This document shows positions 44,885-53,733 of a stretch of DNA of 64,000 nucleotides, in pieces. Positions within the stretch are counted from its first letter, which is position 1; every line of letters begins with the position of its first letter. This DNA comes from Kosakonia sp. H02 (lineage in GTDB: Bacteria; Pseudomonadota; Gammaproteobacteria; Enterobacterales; Enterobacteriaceae), in NCBI GenBank assembly GCA_030704225.1, contig CP131915.1, positions 372,001 through 436,000 of the forward strand, written 5' to 3'. The notes beneath the pieces are model-generated. The model ran no database searches. It saw only the letters and a list, made by a program, of their open reading frames with translations, and had not been told where the DNA came from. The translations under genes were made by a program, and so were the position numbers.

Positions 44885-45955
44885 GTGTTACCGATCTTCA
44901 TTCTTGACGATTCCCCTGTCCCGGCGCGTTACGGCCTGACCGCCAGCCTGTGGGCCAACCAGCAACAGCTTCCGTTGTGGAGCCTGCGGCCCCGCTTCTC
45001 AGGCGATTTTGCTGATAGTTATCAACATGTTGCTCGCGCAGGTTACTGCGTGACCAGCGGGCTATTTCGCAGTGATACGCTGCAACACGAAACCCGCGAT
45101 ATCGGGCAACTGCCCACATGCGATGCCGTTATCGTCGTCGCTGCGACAGATGCCGAACGAGTTGCACACCTGCCGGGTCGGCGCTTTTCCAGCCAGACCA
45201 CTGGCGCTGCGTTACTGCTGCGTAACGGTAACGAAACGCTGCTGCACTTCGCCGTCGACGCCAATTCCCTGCCATCATCGCCAGATCCCTTGCGTATCGG
45301 GCTTTTCGGCAGTGAACGCGATCAGCGCGATGCCTACCCGGCGAATCTCGCCGCGTTGCGGGCCGCCGCTGACCACCTTGGCGTTGCGCCCGACATCCGT
45401 TTTCTGTCGCCCGCCGCGCTTTCTGACACACTGCACGAACTGGACGATCTGCACGGCGTGGTGTTACCTGGCGGCGCGTCAATGGCTGTCGTGCGCGGGC
45501 AAATCGCCGTGGCGCATGCCACACTACAACGCAACATCCCCACACTCGGTCTGTGCCTCGGCATGCAGAGCATGTGCACCGCTGCCGTACAGCGTAACGA
45601 CGGGTTTGAACAGGCGATGCTGGCGGAAGTCGCGCCCGATGCGCCCATCCACAGCTTTGTGGCCTTTGACGACCAACGCCATCGCTGCGGCGTGCTGCCA
45701 TTTCCGGCAGACCCGCCGTTTAACCTGATGCATTACAACCATCGCTATCGTTTCAATCCGCATTTGCTGCCGCAGCTTGCGGCCAGCGATATTGTGATCA
45801 GTGCGCAAACCGGCGACATTGTCGAAGGGATAGCGCATCCCGCACACCGATTCTGGCAAGGGCTTCAGGGACACCCTGAACTGATGTCCCGTCCGCATGC
45901 CCCACATCCGCTGTTTGTGGATTTTCTACGCGCGGTCTTTAACCTGCCAGCGTAA
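44885..45955 (+). CDS. Free-standing CTP-synthase-like class I glutamine amidotransferase
   Basis: A 356-residue protein starting with GTG. The C-terminal part (about residues 135-350) is a class I glutaminase domain like that of CTP synthase: nucleophile Cys in LGLCLGMQSMC near residue 225, VLPGGA near 200 for the oxyanion region, and the His-Glu pair in LQGHPELMSRP near 337. No synthetase domain is present; the N-terminal 130 residues are unlike any family that I know. It may hydrolyse a gamma-glutamyl or amide bond in the compound degraded by this locus, or supply ammonia. Its 3' end overlaps the convergent DHDPS-family gene by 17 bases. Confidence 0.78.
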   Translation: MLPIFILDDSPVPARYGLTASLWANQQQLPLWSLRPRFSGDFADSYQHVARAGYCVTSGLFRSDTLQHETRDIGQLPTCDAVIVVAATDAERVAHLPGRRFSSQTTGAALLLRNGNETLLHFAVDANSLPSSPDPLRIGLFGSERDQRDAYPANLAALRAAADHLGVAPDIRFLSPAALSDTLHELDDLHGVVLPGGASMAVVRGQIAVAHATLQRNIPTLGLCLGMQSMCTAAVQRNDGFEQAMLAEVAPDAPIHSFVAFDDQRHRCGVLPFPADPPFNLMHYNHRYRFNPHLLPQLAASDIVISAQTGDIVEGIAHPAHRFWQGLQGHPELMSRPHAPHPLFVDFLRAVFNLPA

Positions 45956-46862
45956 CGCCACTGCGGGCATCGCTGGCCAGCCGTTTCATTACGCTGGTCA
46001 GCGCGGTCAGCGCTTCGTCGGAGATGGGCAGAAGCGGTGCACGCACGGTGCCGCCGTTGAAACCGCGCAACGCCATTGCCGCCTTCACCAGTTGCGGCTG
46101 CCCGTGCTGGCGCGCCAGCGTACGGTAGTCGAACCACAATTGATGCAGATCGCGCGCGGTGATGCTGTCGCCCTTCTCCAGCGCGCGATACGTTGCCAGC
46201 ACCAACTCCGGCAGTGCGCCGCTGTTAGTCGTGCTGATGCCATCGAAACCGGCCATCATCGGGCCGAGAAACGCCAGATCCGAGGCGCAGAACAGGCGCA
46301 GCTTGCCGCGCAGGCGGTTGGCTATCTGATCGATAGCCGTTGGGTTGAGATCGCCCTGCTTGATGCCGACCACGCCCGGGATCTCCGCCAGCTTCTCCAG
46401 CAGCGCAGGAGACAGCGTAATGCCGATGCCCGGCGCGTTGTAGACCAGAATGCCGGTTTTCGACAGCGGCGCCATCTCGCGGAAATAGGCCAGAATCTGT
46501 TCGTCGGTGATTTCGCTGACAAACGGAGCGGTCACCATCGGTAGCCCACCCAGTTCGCTCGCCAGCACCGTCAGTTCGCGCGCTTCACGCGGGTCGGAAC
46601 TGGCGCTGCACAGCATCACCGCAACGCGATCCTGCACGCAATCCATCACCTTGATGAACAATTCACGGCGTTCTGCCAGCGACATCACCGGAAATTCGCC
46701 ATAGGTGCCGCCAATCAGTAAACCGTCATAGCCAAGGTTAATGACGCGGTCGATATTTTCACGCAGGGCTGCAAAATCGAGCTCGCCAGTCGCGGTAAAC
46801 GGCGTCACGGTGATGTTAAAAATGCCACGCAAACGGTCACGGCACTCGTTGATGTCTTTCAT
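45939..46862 (-). CDS. DHDPS/N-acetylneuraminate-lyase-family aldolase
   Basis: A 307-residue TIM-barrel Schiff-base enzyme. The catalytic lysine is in VVGIKQGD near residue 166, the Tyr in LVYNAPG near 138, and GGTYGEF near 51 binds the substrate carboxylate. The family includes dihydrodipicolinate synthase and several 2-keto acid aldolases or dehydratases. Because it sits at the end of a catabolic operon it probably cleaves or dehydrates a keto acid rather than making lysine. It follows the M24 gene by 9 bases. Confidence 0.88.
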   Translation of the reverse strand: MKDINECRDRLRGIFNITVTPFTATGELDFAALRENIDRVINLGYDGLLIGGTYGEFPVMSLAERRELFIKVMDCVQDRVAVMLCSASSDPREARELTVLASELGGLPMVTAPFVSEITDEQILAYFREMAPLSKTGILVYNAPGIGITLSPALLEKLAEIPGVVGIKQGDLNPTAIDQIANRLRGKLRLFCASDLAFLGPMMAGFDGISTTNSGALPELVLATYRALEKGDSITARDLHQLWFDYRTLARQHGQPQLVKAAMALRGFNGGTVRAPLLPISDEALTALTSVMKRLASDARSGVTLAG

Positions 46863-46871
46863 TATTTTTCC

Positions 46872-48041
46872 TTACAACAGCGTTAATGGACGGGCCAGCG
46901 AACCAAGCGGACGACAGCCGGTTTCAGTCACCACCACGGTTTCGCTCACGCCAACCGTGAATTCACCGTAAATGCGCAGCGCGGGCGGAATATGGAAGGT
47001 CATACCGGGTTGCAGTTCGGTCGTGACGCCGCTGTAGAGGCTGAGAATACCGCCCTCGCCCCAGTCTGGCGCGAAGGCGACGCCAATCGAATACCCGGTG
47101 CGTTTTTTGAAGTTGTCCGTAAAGCCTGCGCGATCGATAACCTTCTGGCAGGCAATGTGCGGCTCTGCGCAGGTTGCGCCGGGGCGTATCGCATCAAGGG
47201 CTGCCTGCAATGCGTCCTGGCACACTTTTTCCATCTCCAGCGCGATGACGGGCGGGCGGCCAATCCAGGCTGAACGCATCAGTGCCGCATGGTAACGGTC
47301 ATGGGCGGCGGCCATTTCGAGAAATACCGGGTCGCCGTCTTTCATCACGCGACGACGCCAGGTACCGTGCGGCACGCCACTGCGTGGACCGCTGGAGACC
47401 AGCGGCTCCATGCCGACATATTCAGACCCGGCAGCGATCGCCGCGCCCATCATCGCCGACACCAGCGCGTTTTCATCCGCTCCGGCGCGAATGGCCGCCA
47501 TGCCAGCCTGCATCCCGGCATCGACATAGCGCGCCGCCGCTGCGATTTTTTCCACTTCAGCGGCAGATTTCACCGCCCGCAGCGGTTCAATCACACCCGC
47601 CGTATCGGCAATGCTGCCGAGCTTGCTTTGCAGCGCTTCGTACACGGCGATTGGCAAAAACCAACCGCGTTTATCAAGCCCAATGCGCTTATTCAGCCAG
47701 CCGCGCTGTTGCAGCATGCCGACCAGAAAATCGACCGGGTTATCGCCATCCTGATAAATGGCGGCGTCCGAAATAAAGGTGTTGGCGATAAAATTGAAAT
47801 ATTCGAGCTGGCGGATAACAAACACCGGCTCCCCTTCTACCGGCAACAACAGGGCCTGGAAGGTGTAATAACCGGGAGTTTGCTGACCGGTTAACCAGAA
47901 GATATTTTCCGGCCCGGTGACAATCATCACGTCCACACCGGCAGCGTTCAGACTCTCGCGCGTGCGGTGGATTCGGCTTGCGTACTCTTGCGCACTAAAG
48001 GCAGATTCACTGCCCTGGATAACATTACTCGGTTGTTGCAT
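46872..48041 (-). CDS. Creatinase/ectoine-hydrolase-type M24 protein lacking metal ligands
   Basis: A 389-residue pita-bread-fold protein with an N-terminal creatinase domain (ENIFWLTGQQTPGYYTFQ) and a C-terminal M24 domain. Metal-dependent M24 peptidases have Asp in D-x(n)-Y-xxD; here the stretch is FLEMAAAHDRYHAALMRSA, so both Asp ligands are replaced by Glu and Ala. That pattern is seen in creatinase and ectoine hydrolase, which open C-N bonds without metal. A C-N hydrolase is therefore more likely than an aminopeptidase. I set the start at ATG 48041, with AGGAG 7 bases upstream, rather than the longer frame. It overlaps the previous gene by 17 bases. Confidence 0.83.
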   Translation of the reverse strand: MQQPSNVIQGSESAFSAQEYASRIHRTRESLNAAGVDVMIVTGPENIFWLTGQQTPGYYTFQALLLPVEGEPVFVIRQLEYFNFIANTFISDAAIYQDGDNPVDFLVGMLQQRGWLNKRIGLDKRGWFLPIAVYEALQSKLGSIADTAGVIEPLRAVKSAAEVEKIAAAARYVDAGMQAGMAAIRAGADENALVSAMMGAAIAAGSEYVGMEPLVSSGPRSGVPHGTWRRRVMKDGDPVFLEMAAAHDRYHAALMRSAWIGRPPVIALEMEKVCQDALQAALDAIRPGATCAEPHIACQKVIDRAGFTDNFKKRTGYSIGVAFAPDWGEGGILSLYSGVTTELQPGMTFHIPPALRIYGEFTVGVSETVVVTETGCRPLGSLARPLTLL

Positions 48042-49128
48042 GACAAAACTCCTGAAGGAAAGTGGCGCGCGCGGCATTGAAATGCACGCCCAGGCCGGGA
48101 GAATCGTTCACCACGACCTCGCCGTGGCGATAAGTGAGCCCGCTGACCGGATCGTCAGCCAGGCCGTCAGCCCCATACAGTTCGGCAAATTCAGGTTGCA
48201 GCACGCGGCAAAGTTGTAACGCCGCCGCAGTCGCCGCATGGCCTTCGTTCATCTGCCCAATCATGAAGGGAATAGAAGCGGCTTGCAGGCGACGCGCCGC
48301 GGCAAGCGTCGGCGTGATGCCGCCGAGCTTCACCAGTTTGAGATGGCCCCACAGCGCGCCCTTCGCTGCGATCAACCGCTCAATAGTCGCGCTGCTGTGC
48401 AGGCTTTCATCCAGCATGATCGGCAGACCGTACTGGCGCAGCCCTGCAAGTTGCTCGTCGTCTTTGGGGGCCAGCGGTTGTTCGACGTAGCTCAGCCCAA
48501 GTTCGCGCAGGGCCGGAAACGCGCGGTGCGCGTCGTCGGGCGACCAGCATCCGTTGACGTCGATAGCCAGCGAAATGCCATCGCCAAATTCCTGACGCAG
48601 CGTTTTCAGCCGTGCCAGATCGGTGGCGAAATCCGCTACGCCGGTGCGCAGTTTCAACTGGGTAAAGCCGCGTTCCACGTAGCGCCGCGCCTGCTTTATC
48701 ATTTGCGATTCGCTCCCCCAGAACAGGGTCTGATTGGTGCGATAGCGCGCAGGCGTCCCATTCGCGCCAATCCAGTACGCGAGGCTGACGCTCGCCTTAC
48801 GTGCAAGCAAATCGTGCAGCGCCATGTCGATCAACATGCGTGCGGGCGCCAGCAGCGCGGAATCGACAGCATGCACCGCGTTCAGCATCGCCTGCGGTTC
48901 ACGCGACCAGTCCCACGTTGTCAGAACCGATATCAGGTTCGCCAGCACCTGTTTTTCGCTGTAGCCGTGCAGGTAACTGATATTGAGCCGCACTTCACCG
49001 ATGCCCTGATGTTTACCGTCGTTAAGTTGCAACCACAGCGTATCGAGCGCATGGATAGCGCCGGACGCGGCGGTGTGCAGCGTCACGCCTTTGTAGTGCA
49101 GTTCGCCGCGCCACAGTTGCGCTTTCAC
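48025..49128 (-). CDS. Enolase-superfamily enzyme (muconate cycloisomerase/mandelate racemase group)
   Basis: A 367-residue enzyme that abstracts a proton next to a carboxylate. Metal ligands are recognisable as Asp in AIDVNG near residue 200, Glu in YVEQPL near 228 and Asp in MLDESL near 253. The usual KxK base motif appears as KLR (second Lys to Arg), while a Lys on the opposite face is in LKLVKLGG. Possible reactions are racemisation of an N-acyl or dipeptide substrate, cycloisomerisation or dehydration. It overlaps the M20 gene by 4 bases and the M24 gene by 17 bases. Confidence 0.87.
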   Translation of the reverse strand: MKAQLWRGELHYKGVTLHTAASGAIHALDTLWLQLNDGKHQGIGEVRLNISYLHGYSEKQVLANLISVLTTWDWSREPQAMLNAVHAVDSALLAPARMLIDMALHDLLARKASVSLAYWIGANGTPARYRTNQTLFWGSESQMIKQARRYVERGFTQLKLRTGVADFATDLARLKTLRQEFGDGISLAIDVNGCWSPDDAHRAFPALRELGLSYVEQPLAPKDDEQLAGLRQYGLPIMLDESLHSSATIERLIAAKGALWGHLKLVKLGGITPTLAAARRLQAASIPFMIGQMNEGHAATAAALQLCRVLQPEFAELYGADGLADDPVSGLTYRHGEVVVNDSPGLGVHFNAARATFLQEFCHATTE

Positions 49129-50300
49129 GATGCAGACTCCTGCGCCAGCATCGCCAGTGCCACATCCAGGTAGATTGATGCGGCAGCAATAAACTCCTCA
49201 ACCGGCACAAACTCATCCGGCTTATGGGCAACCGCCAGGCTGCCGGGACCGATCACCACGCCTTTGGCGCCAAGTGCGCGAAAGTGCACCAGATCGCAGC
49301 CGCCCTGAAAGCCAAACGGGCCGGGTTGCGCCTGACCATGACGGCGACAGGCCGTCAGGCTGTGCTGCACAATGGCTTCGCTGCTGTCGGTTTCGGTCGC
49401 GCCGCCGGTGGTCGGCTGCCAGGCCGTGATTTCCGCCTCAATGCCGGACGTCGCTTTCGCATGTTCAAGCAGTTGTTGCAGCTCGGCTTTCACTGCGTCT
49501 TCGTCTTCGCCCGGCACCATGCGGCGATCGAGCAGCAACTCGCAACTGTCTGGCACTACGTTATCCGCATGGCCGCCATGAATCCGCGTCACCGTCAGGC
49601 TGGCATTGCCCACCAGCGCATGGCAGCGGCAGCGCACTTGCTGGTGATGGGCTTCTTCAATCATCCCCAGCAATTTGGCGGATTGATAAATCGCGTTGAT
49701 GCCCAGTTCCGGCGTACCGGAATGCGCCGTAACGCCTTTTACTTTCACGCGCGGGCGCAGGCTGCCTTTATGGGCCGAGAATGTCGCGTTCGAGGTAGGC
49801 TCGCCAATCACAGCAAAATCGATCGCCGGAGGCGCGTCGTTGACATAAAACTTCGCCCCTTCGCTGGCCACCTCTTCATCGGCGGTAAACACGCCCATCA
49901 ACGTGCCGGACCATGCTTCCTGGTGCGCGGCTAGCAAACGCAGCGCTTCGACCATCGCCACCAGCGGGCCTTTGGCATCACACGAACCGCGGCCATACAG
50001 TCGCCCTTCCCGTTCGGTAAGTGTGAACGGGTCGCCCGTCCAGCCGGAACCGGCAGGCACCGTATCGAGATGGGTATTAAACGCGAAACAAGGGCCCGCA
50101 CCGTTTTTCAGCACCGCGATAACATTCGTGCGCCCCGGCGCGTATTCGCTGAAGGAAAGATCGAACCCCGCCTGCGTAAGCCAGCCCGCGACGCATTCGG
50201 CGGCTTCGCGTTCATGCCCCGGCGGGTTTTCGGTATTGATGGCGACCAGCGCGCTCAAGTCGCGTTTCATGCGCACGCTGTCAACCTGGTAAATCGTCAT
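49125..50300 (-). CDS. M20-family deacylase (ArgE/DapE group)
   Basis: A 391-residue zinc hydrolase. Metal ligands and catalytic residues are in place: NTHLDTVP near residue 80, GRGSCDAKGP near 113, the general base in TADEEVASEG near 147, and HKPDEFVP near 360. The dimerisation domain has KGVTAHSG and HGGHADNVVP. Such enzymes remove acyl groups from N-acyl amino acids. ATG 50300 has GGAG upstream; the frame stays open for 56 codons before it but crosses the neighbouring gene. It follows the importer ATPase by 13 bases, so the imported compound probably meets this enzyme early. Confidence 0.9.
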   Translation of the reverse strand: MTIYQVDSVRMKRDLSALVAINTENPPGHEREAAECVAGWLTQAGFDLSFSEYAPGRTNVIAVLKNGAGPCFAFNTHLDTVPAGSGWTGDPFTLTEREGRLYGRGSCDAKGPLVAMVEALRLLAAHQEAWSGTLMGVFTADEEVASEGAKFYVNDAPPAIDFAVIGEPTSNATFSAHKGSLRPRVKVKGVTAHSGTPELGINAIYQSAKLLGMIEEAHHQQVRCRCHALVGNASLTVTRIHGGHADNVVPDSCELLLDRRMVPGEDEDAVKAELQQLLEHAKATSGIEAEITAWQPTTGGATETDSSEAIVQHSLTACRRHGQAQPGPFGFQGGCDLVHFRALGAKGVVIGPGSLAVAHKPDEFVPVEEFIAAASIYLDVALAMLAQESAS

Positions 50301-50313
50301 AGTCACTCCAGAA

Positions 50314-51051
50314 TTAATGAAGGATCTGGTCAAGGAAGCGCTGCGCGCGTTCGCTGACCTGTCCACTAAAGAAATCATCGGCGCTGGCGCGTTCGAGTAT
50401 TTCGCCCTCTTCCATAAACAGGATCTGGCTGGCGGCGCGGCGAGCGAAACCCATTTCATGGGTGACAACCATGCTGGTCATGCCTTCGGCGCTCAACTCG
50501 GCCATCACATCGAGTACCTCGCGGATCATTTCCGGATCGAGCGCCGATGTCGGCTCGTCATACAGCATCAGTTCTGGTTTCATCGCCAGCGCGCGGGCAA
50601 TCGCCACGCGTTGCTGTTGGCCGCCGGAAAGCTCATCGGGAAAGTGGTCGGCGCGTTCATGAATGCGCACTTTTGCCAGCAGCGCTTCCGCCTGTTTGCG
50701 CGCCGCAATGCGGTTGACGCCCAGCACGGTCATCGGAGCCAGCATGATGTTTTCCGCCGCCGTCAGATGGGAGAACAGTTCATAGTTCTGGAACACCATA
50801 CCGATGCGCTGGCGCAACTGATGGGCAGGCACTTCGCCGCGGCTGATGTTCTGCCGGGCAAAGAACACATCGCCACTGTCTGCCGGTGAGAGCATATTGA
50901 CGCAGCGCAGCAGCGTCGATTTCCCCGAGCCGGACGGCCCAATCAGCACCACGGTTTCGCCGCGCTGAACGCTGAGCGAGCAATTTTTCAATACGGTCTG
51001 ACGCCCGAAAGCTTTGTCGATACCGATCATTTCAAGTAGCGGTGGGTTCAT
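50314..51051 (-). CDS. Polar amino-acid ABC importer ATPase
   Basis: A 245-residue ATPase with Walker A GPSGSGKST, Q-loop FQNYELFSHLTAAEN, signature LSGGQQQR, Walker B MLYDEPTSALDPEM and VVTHEMGFARR. The last pair identifies the PAAT family. Its start overlaps the permease stop by 4 bases (ATGA). A paralogous ATPase is encoded at 18.1-18.8 kb, but the two belong to different importers. Confidence 0.93.
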   Translation of the reverse strand: MNPPLLEMIGIDKAFGRQTVLKNCSLSVQRGETVVLIGPSGSGKSTLLRCVNMLSPADSGDVFFARQNISRGEVPAHQLRQRIGMVFQNYELFSHLTAAENIMLAPMTVLGVNRIAARKQAEALLAKVRIHERADHFPDELSGGQQQRVAIARALAMKPELMLYDEPTSALDPEMIREVLDVMAELSAEGMTSMVVTHEMGFARRAASQILFMEEGEILERASADDFFSGQVSERAQRFLDQILH

Positions 51052-51764
51052 GGCATCTCTCCTGCCGTTTTGCTCAACCTGAGCCGGGCTTTCTCGCTTT
51101 TACTGCGGCGTTGTTTCGGGTCGAGGGTGCGCTCCAGCCAGGACTGGAAAAGCATGAACAGCGTGGTGAGCAGCAGGTAATAAATACCCGCCGCGCACAG
51201 CGCTTCGAAGTAGCGAAAACTGGCGCTGGCGGTCTGGTTAGCCACCAGCAGCAACTCCTGCACAGCAATAACCGAGACCAGCGCGCTTGATTTCAGCATG
51301 CTGATCATCTGGTTCCCCATTGGCGGGAGCACGATGCGCGCGGCCTGCGGCAGCACAATTTTGCGCATGATCTGCCCGTTGGTCATGCCGAGCGCCATAC
51401 CGGCGGTGCGTTGCCCACTCTTCACCGCCTGCAAGCCGGAGCGCAGGATCTCGGCCATATACGCCCCTTCATTGAGCGAGAGCGCCAGCACAGCACACGT
51501 GAACGCGGAGAAGCGTAAGCCGAAGCCGGGCAGCACGTTGTAGACAAAAATTATCTGGAACAACACCGGCGTGCCGCGGAACAACCATAAATAGAAAAAC
51601 GCCAGCCCTTTGCCCGCCCGAAACGGCGCTTCCTGTAACAGGGCGAGCACCAGTCCCAGCACTACGCCGCACAACAGCGAGCAGAGGGTAATCAGCAGCG
51701 TCATCCACGCGCCCGTCAGAAACTCAGGTGAGAGGAAGTACTGCCACATTAAATCGATCGACAT
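51048..51764 (-). CDS. Polar amino-acid ABC importer permease (HisM/GlnP type)
   Basis: A 238-residue inner-membrane permease with about five helices. The EAA loop lies near residue 120 (AVKSGQRTAGMALGMTNGQIMRKIVLPQAARIVLPP). It is the only permease gene here, so the channel is probably a homodimer. The C-terminal tail is basic (DPKQRRSKSEKARLRL). It follows the binding-protein gene by about 20 bases. Confidence 0.92.
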   Translation of the reverse strand: MSIDLMWQYFLSPEFLTGAWMTLLITLCSLLCGVVLGLVLALLQEAPFRAGKGLAFFYLWLFRGTPVLFQIIFVYNVLPGFGLRFSAFTCAVLALSLNEGAYMAEILRSGLQAVKSGQRTAGMALGMTNGQIMRKIVLPQAARIVLPPMGNQMISMLKSSALVSVIAVQELLLVANQTASASFRYFEALCAAGIYYLLLTTLFMLFQSWLERTLDPKQRRSKSEKARLRLSKTAGEMP

Positions 51765-51784
51765 AGCTTTCTCCGGTCAGCGGG

Positions 51785-52597
51785 TTAAAAAAGGGCAACG
51801 GAATCCGGGAAGTTCCATTTTTCAATCAGTTGCTGATAGATGCCGTTTTTGACCAGGCTTTGCAGTCCTTTTTCCAGTTGCGCTTTGGTTTCGCTATCGC
51901 CCTTTCGCACGGCGAAGGCGATATGCGTGTCGGCTTCAAATTCATCGCCCGCAGGTTCAAACACGCCCGGTTTTTCACTGAACAGCGCGACAGTACCCGG
52001 CGTGGAGAGGAATTCCGCATCGGCGCGCCCCTGGGCCACTGCAACAGCGGAATCCGTTGCTGCCGGGAAGGTCATCACATTGATGGCGGCTTTTTTGGCG
52101 TTAAGGCAGTTCTGGTTATCCACGCGCGCCTGGCTCTCTTCGATGCCGCCGAGGGTGACGGCGATATTTTTGCCGCACAGGGAGAGATCGCGACCGGTGA
52201 TCTTTTCCGGGTTACCTTTGCGCACCACTACGCGACTGCCGATTTTCAGATACGGCACAAAATCAACCTGCGCGGCGCGCGTCGGGTTGACATACATTGC
52301 GGAGTTAATGATGTCGATGCGCTTGCCCTGTAACGCCGGGATTAAGCCTTTAAACTCCATCGGCATCGCCACCGGCTCCAGCTTGAGTTCTTTGCTGAGC
52401 GCCGTAATCAGGTCGATATCAAACCCGCTCAGTTTGCCCTCTTTAACGAATTCGAATGGCATAAAGGTGGCGGCAGTGCCGTACGTGAGCTTGCCGGGGG
52501 TGACGCTTTCCATTGCGGCATGGCCGGAGAACGGCATAACGGCTAATGCGGCTATCACTCCCCAGACGCGGTGCTTTTTAAAAGAAATGCTGGACAT
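51785..52597 (-). CDS. Periplasmic polar amino-acid binding protein
   Basis: First gene of the long minus-strand operon and the ligand-capture subunit, 270 residues. The signal peptide (residues 1-27) ends around FSGHAAM. The mature part has the SBP family 3 pattern LTYGTAATFMPFEF, GFDIDLITALSKEL and GLIPALQGKRIDIINS. The start is ATG 52597 with AGGAG 6 bases upstream. Two cysteines (SLCGK and QNCLN) could form a disulfide. The ligand is unknown but should be an amino-acid-like compound. Confidence 0.92.
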   Translation of the reverse strand: MSSISFKKHRVWGVIAALAVMPFSGHAAMESVTPGKLTYGTAATFMPFEFVKEGKLSGFDIDLITALSKELKLEPVAMPMEFKGLIPALQGKRIDIINSAMYVNPTRAAQVDFVPYLKIGSRVVVRKGNPEKITGRDLSLCGKNIAVTLGGIEESQARVDNQNCLNAKKAAINVMTFPAATDSAVAVAQGRADAEFLSTPGTVALFSEKPGVFEPAGDEFEADTHIAFAVRKGDSETKAQLEKGLQSLVKNGIYQQLIEKWNFPDSVALF

Positions 52598-52642
52598 GGT
52601 TATCTCCTGGTTCACGTTTAAATTGGTTTTTGTGATTCAATA

Positions 52643-52769
52643 AATACAATCATGACAACAAAAAAACGTACCTTTCTGGTGCGACATGCACTGTTCCTGT
52701 GCAGCTTCTGCTTTATATCGCGGCAACCTGTTACGCGTGTTATTGTATGTTCCGTTCCCAATAATACAT
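52643..52769. promoter_or_regulatory. Divergent promoter region with two AATACAAT/ATTGTAT boxes
   Basis: AATACAAT at 52643-52650 faces the binding-protein gene. ATTGTATGTT at 52742 with AATAATACA ending near 52768 faces the GntR gene; TGTAT and ATACA form a dyad there. The boxes resemble the palindrome at 44832-44852. Confidence 0.5.
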
Positions 52770-52787
52770 TTCAGGATACCCCCTTCT

Positions 52788-53684
52788 ATGCAGCCTGACG
52801 CTTCTGCGAGCAGTCGCCGTATTGCCCGACAATTGCTTGACCTGATCTACGAAGCAAGATTCGATCCAGGTCATCATTTACGTGAGCAGTATCTTGCCGA
52901 TGCACTCGGCGTTTCCCGTACGCCCGTTCGCGCCGGGCTGAAAGAATTGACCCGCCTGGGCGCGGTGGAAGCCCGGCCGAATCAGGGCTTTTTCCTGCTT
53001 AAAGGCGTGGAAGAGTTGCAGCATCTGGCTATCGAACAACCCCAGAGCAGCGACCAGACGCTGTACGAAATGCTGGTGCGTGACCGCATCGCGGGTATCT
53101 TGCCGGAGTCCTTCACCCAGACGGAAATCAGCCAGCGCTATGAAGTGGATCGCGGCGTGCTGACGCGTACATTGGTGAAACTCTCGGAAGATGGGCTGAT
53201 CGCCCGCAATGCAGGCCACGGCTGGCATTTCCAGCAAACGCTCAATTCAGAAGTCGCCCTGCGCAACAGCTATGGTTTTCGTCTGATCATCGAGCCTGCC
53301 GCCCTGCTCAGCCCGCAGTTGCGCGTCGATCGCCAGATGCTAAAACGCCTGCGCGCGCAGCATTTGCGCCTGATAACCCACCCGGATATCACCCGCGTTC
53401 CGGCGAAAGAGATTTTTGAAATGGACGCCGCTTTTCACGAACTGCTCGCGGAAGCCAGCGGCAACCTGTTTATCTTGCAGGCCATCCAGCATCAAAACCG
53501 CTTACGTCGCCTGCTGGAATTTGGCAGCTATCACAACAAAAGACGCGTGAAGGAGTGGTGCGAAGAGCACGTCGCCATTATTGATGCATTACGAGAAAAC
53601 AATGCGCCGCGGGCGGCGGAATTAATGAAAGCCCACCTTCAGTTTGCCTTTGATCAAGTACAAACCCGTAAACCAGGCGCATAA
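52788..53684 (+). CDS. GntR-family regulator with two winged helices and FCD-like domain
   Basis: A 298-residue regulator. The first winged helix (about residues 8-70) has the GntR signature LREQYLADALGVSRTPVRAGLKEL. A second one appears at about 88-150 (FTQTEISQRYEVDRGVLTRTLVKLSEDGLIAR), followed by an FCD-like all-helical sensor domain (AAFHELLAEASGN, EHVAIIDALREN). Normal FCD regulators have one winged helix and about 220-240 residues. I set the start at ATG 52788; the frame extends 34 codons upstream through promoter-like sequence. It is divergent from the importer/hydrolase operon and upstream of the SDR gene. Confidence 0.85.
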   Translation: MQPDASASSRRIARQLLDLIYEARFDPGHHLREQYLADALGVSRTPVRAGLKELTRLGAVEARPNQGFFLLKGVEELQHLAIEQPQSSDQTLYEMLVRDRIAGILPESFTQTEISQRYEVDRGVLTRTLVKLSEDGLIARNAGHGWHFQQTLNSEVALRNSYGFRLIIEPAALLSPQLRVDRQMLKRLRAQHLRLITHPDITRVPAKEIFEMDAAFHELLAEASGNLFILQAIQHQNRLRRLLEFGSYHNKRRVKEWCEEHVAIIDALRENNAPRAAELMKAHLQFAFDQVQTRKPGA

Positions 53685-53716
53685 CCGGCATCATTTTTGC
53701 ACAATCCGATCCTGAA

Positions 53717-53724
53717 AATACAAT
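53717..53724. promoter_or_regulatory. AATACAAT box before the SDR gene
   Basis: AATACAAT lies inside CCTGA-AAATACAA-TCAGG, 10 bases before the SDR start, partly overlapping its AGGAG. The same octamer occurs at 52643-52650 and, as AATACAAT, at 44847-44854. Confidence 0.45.
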
Positions 53725-53733
53725 CAGGAGACA

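Noticed and set aside
50301..50468. 56-codon N-terminal extension of the M20 deacylase
   Set aside because: It lies inside the ATPase gene in another frame, and ATG 50300 has its own Shine-Dalgarno and a normal M20 N-terminus.
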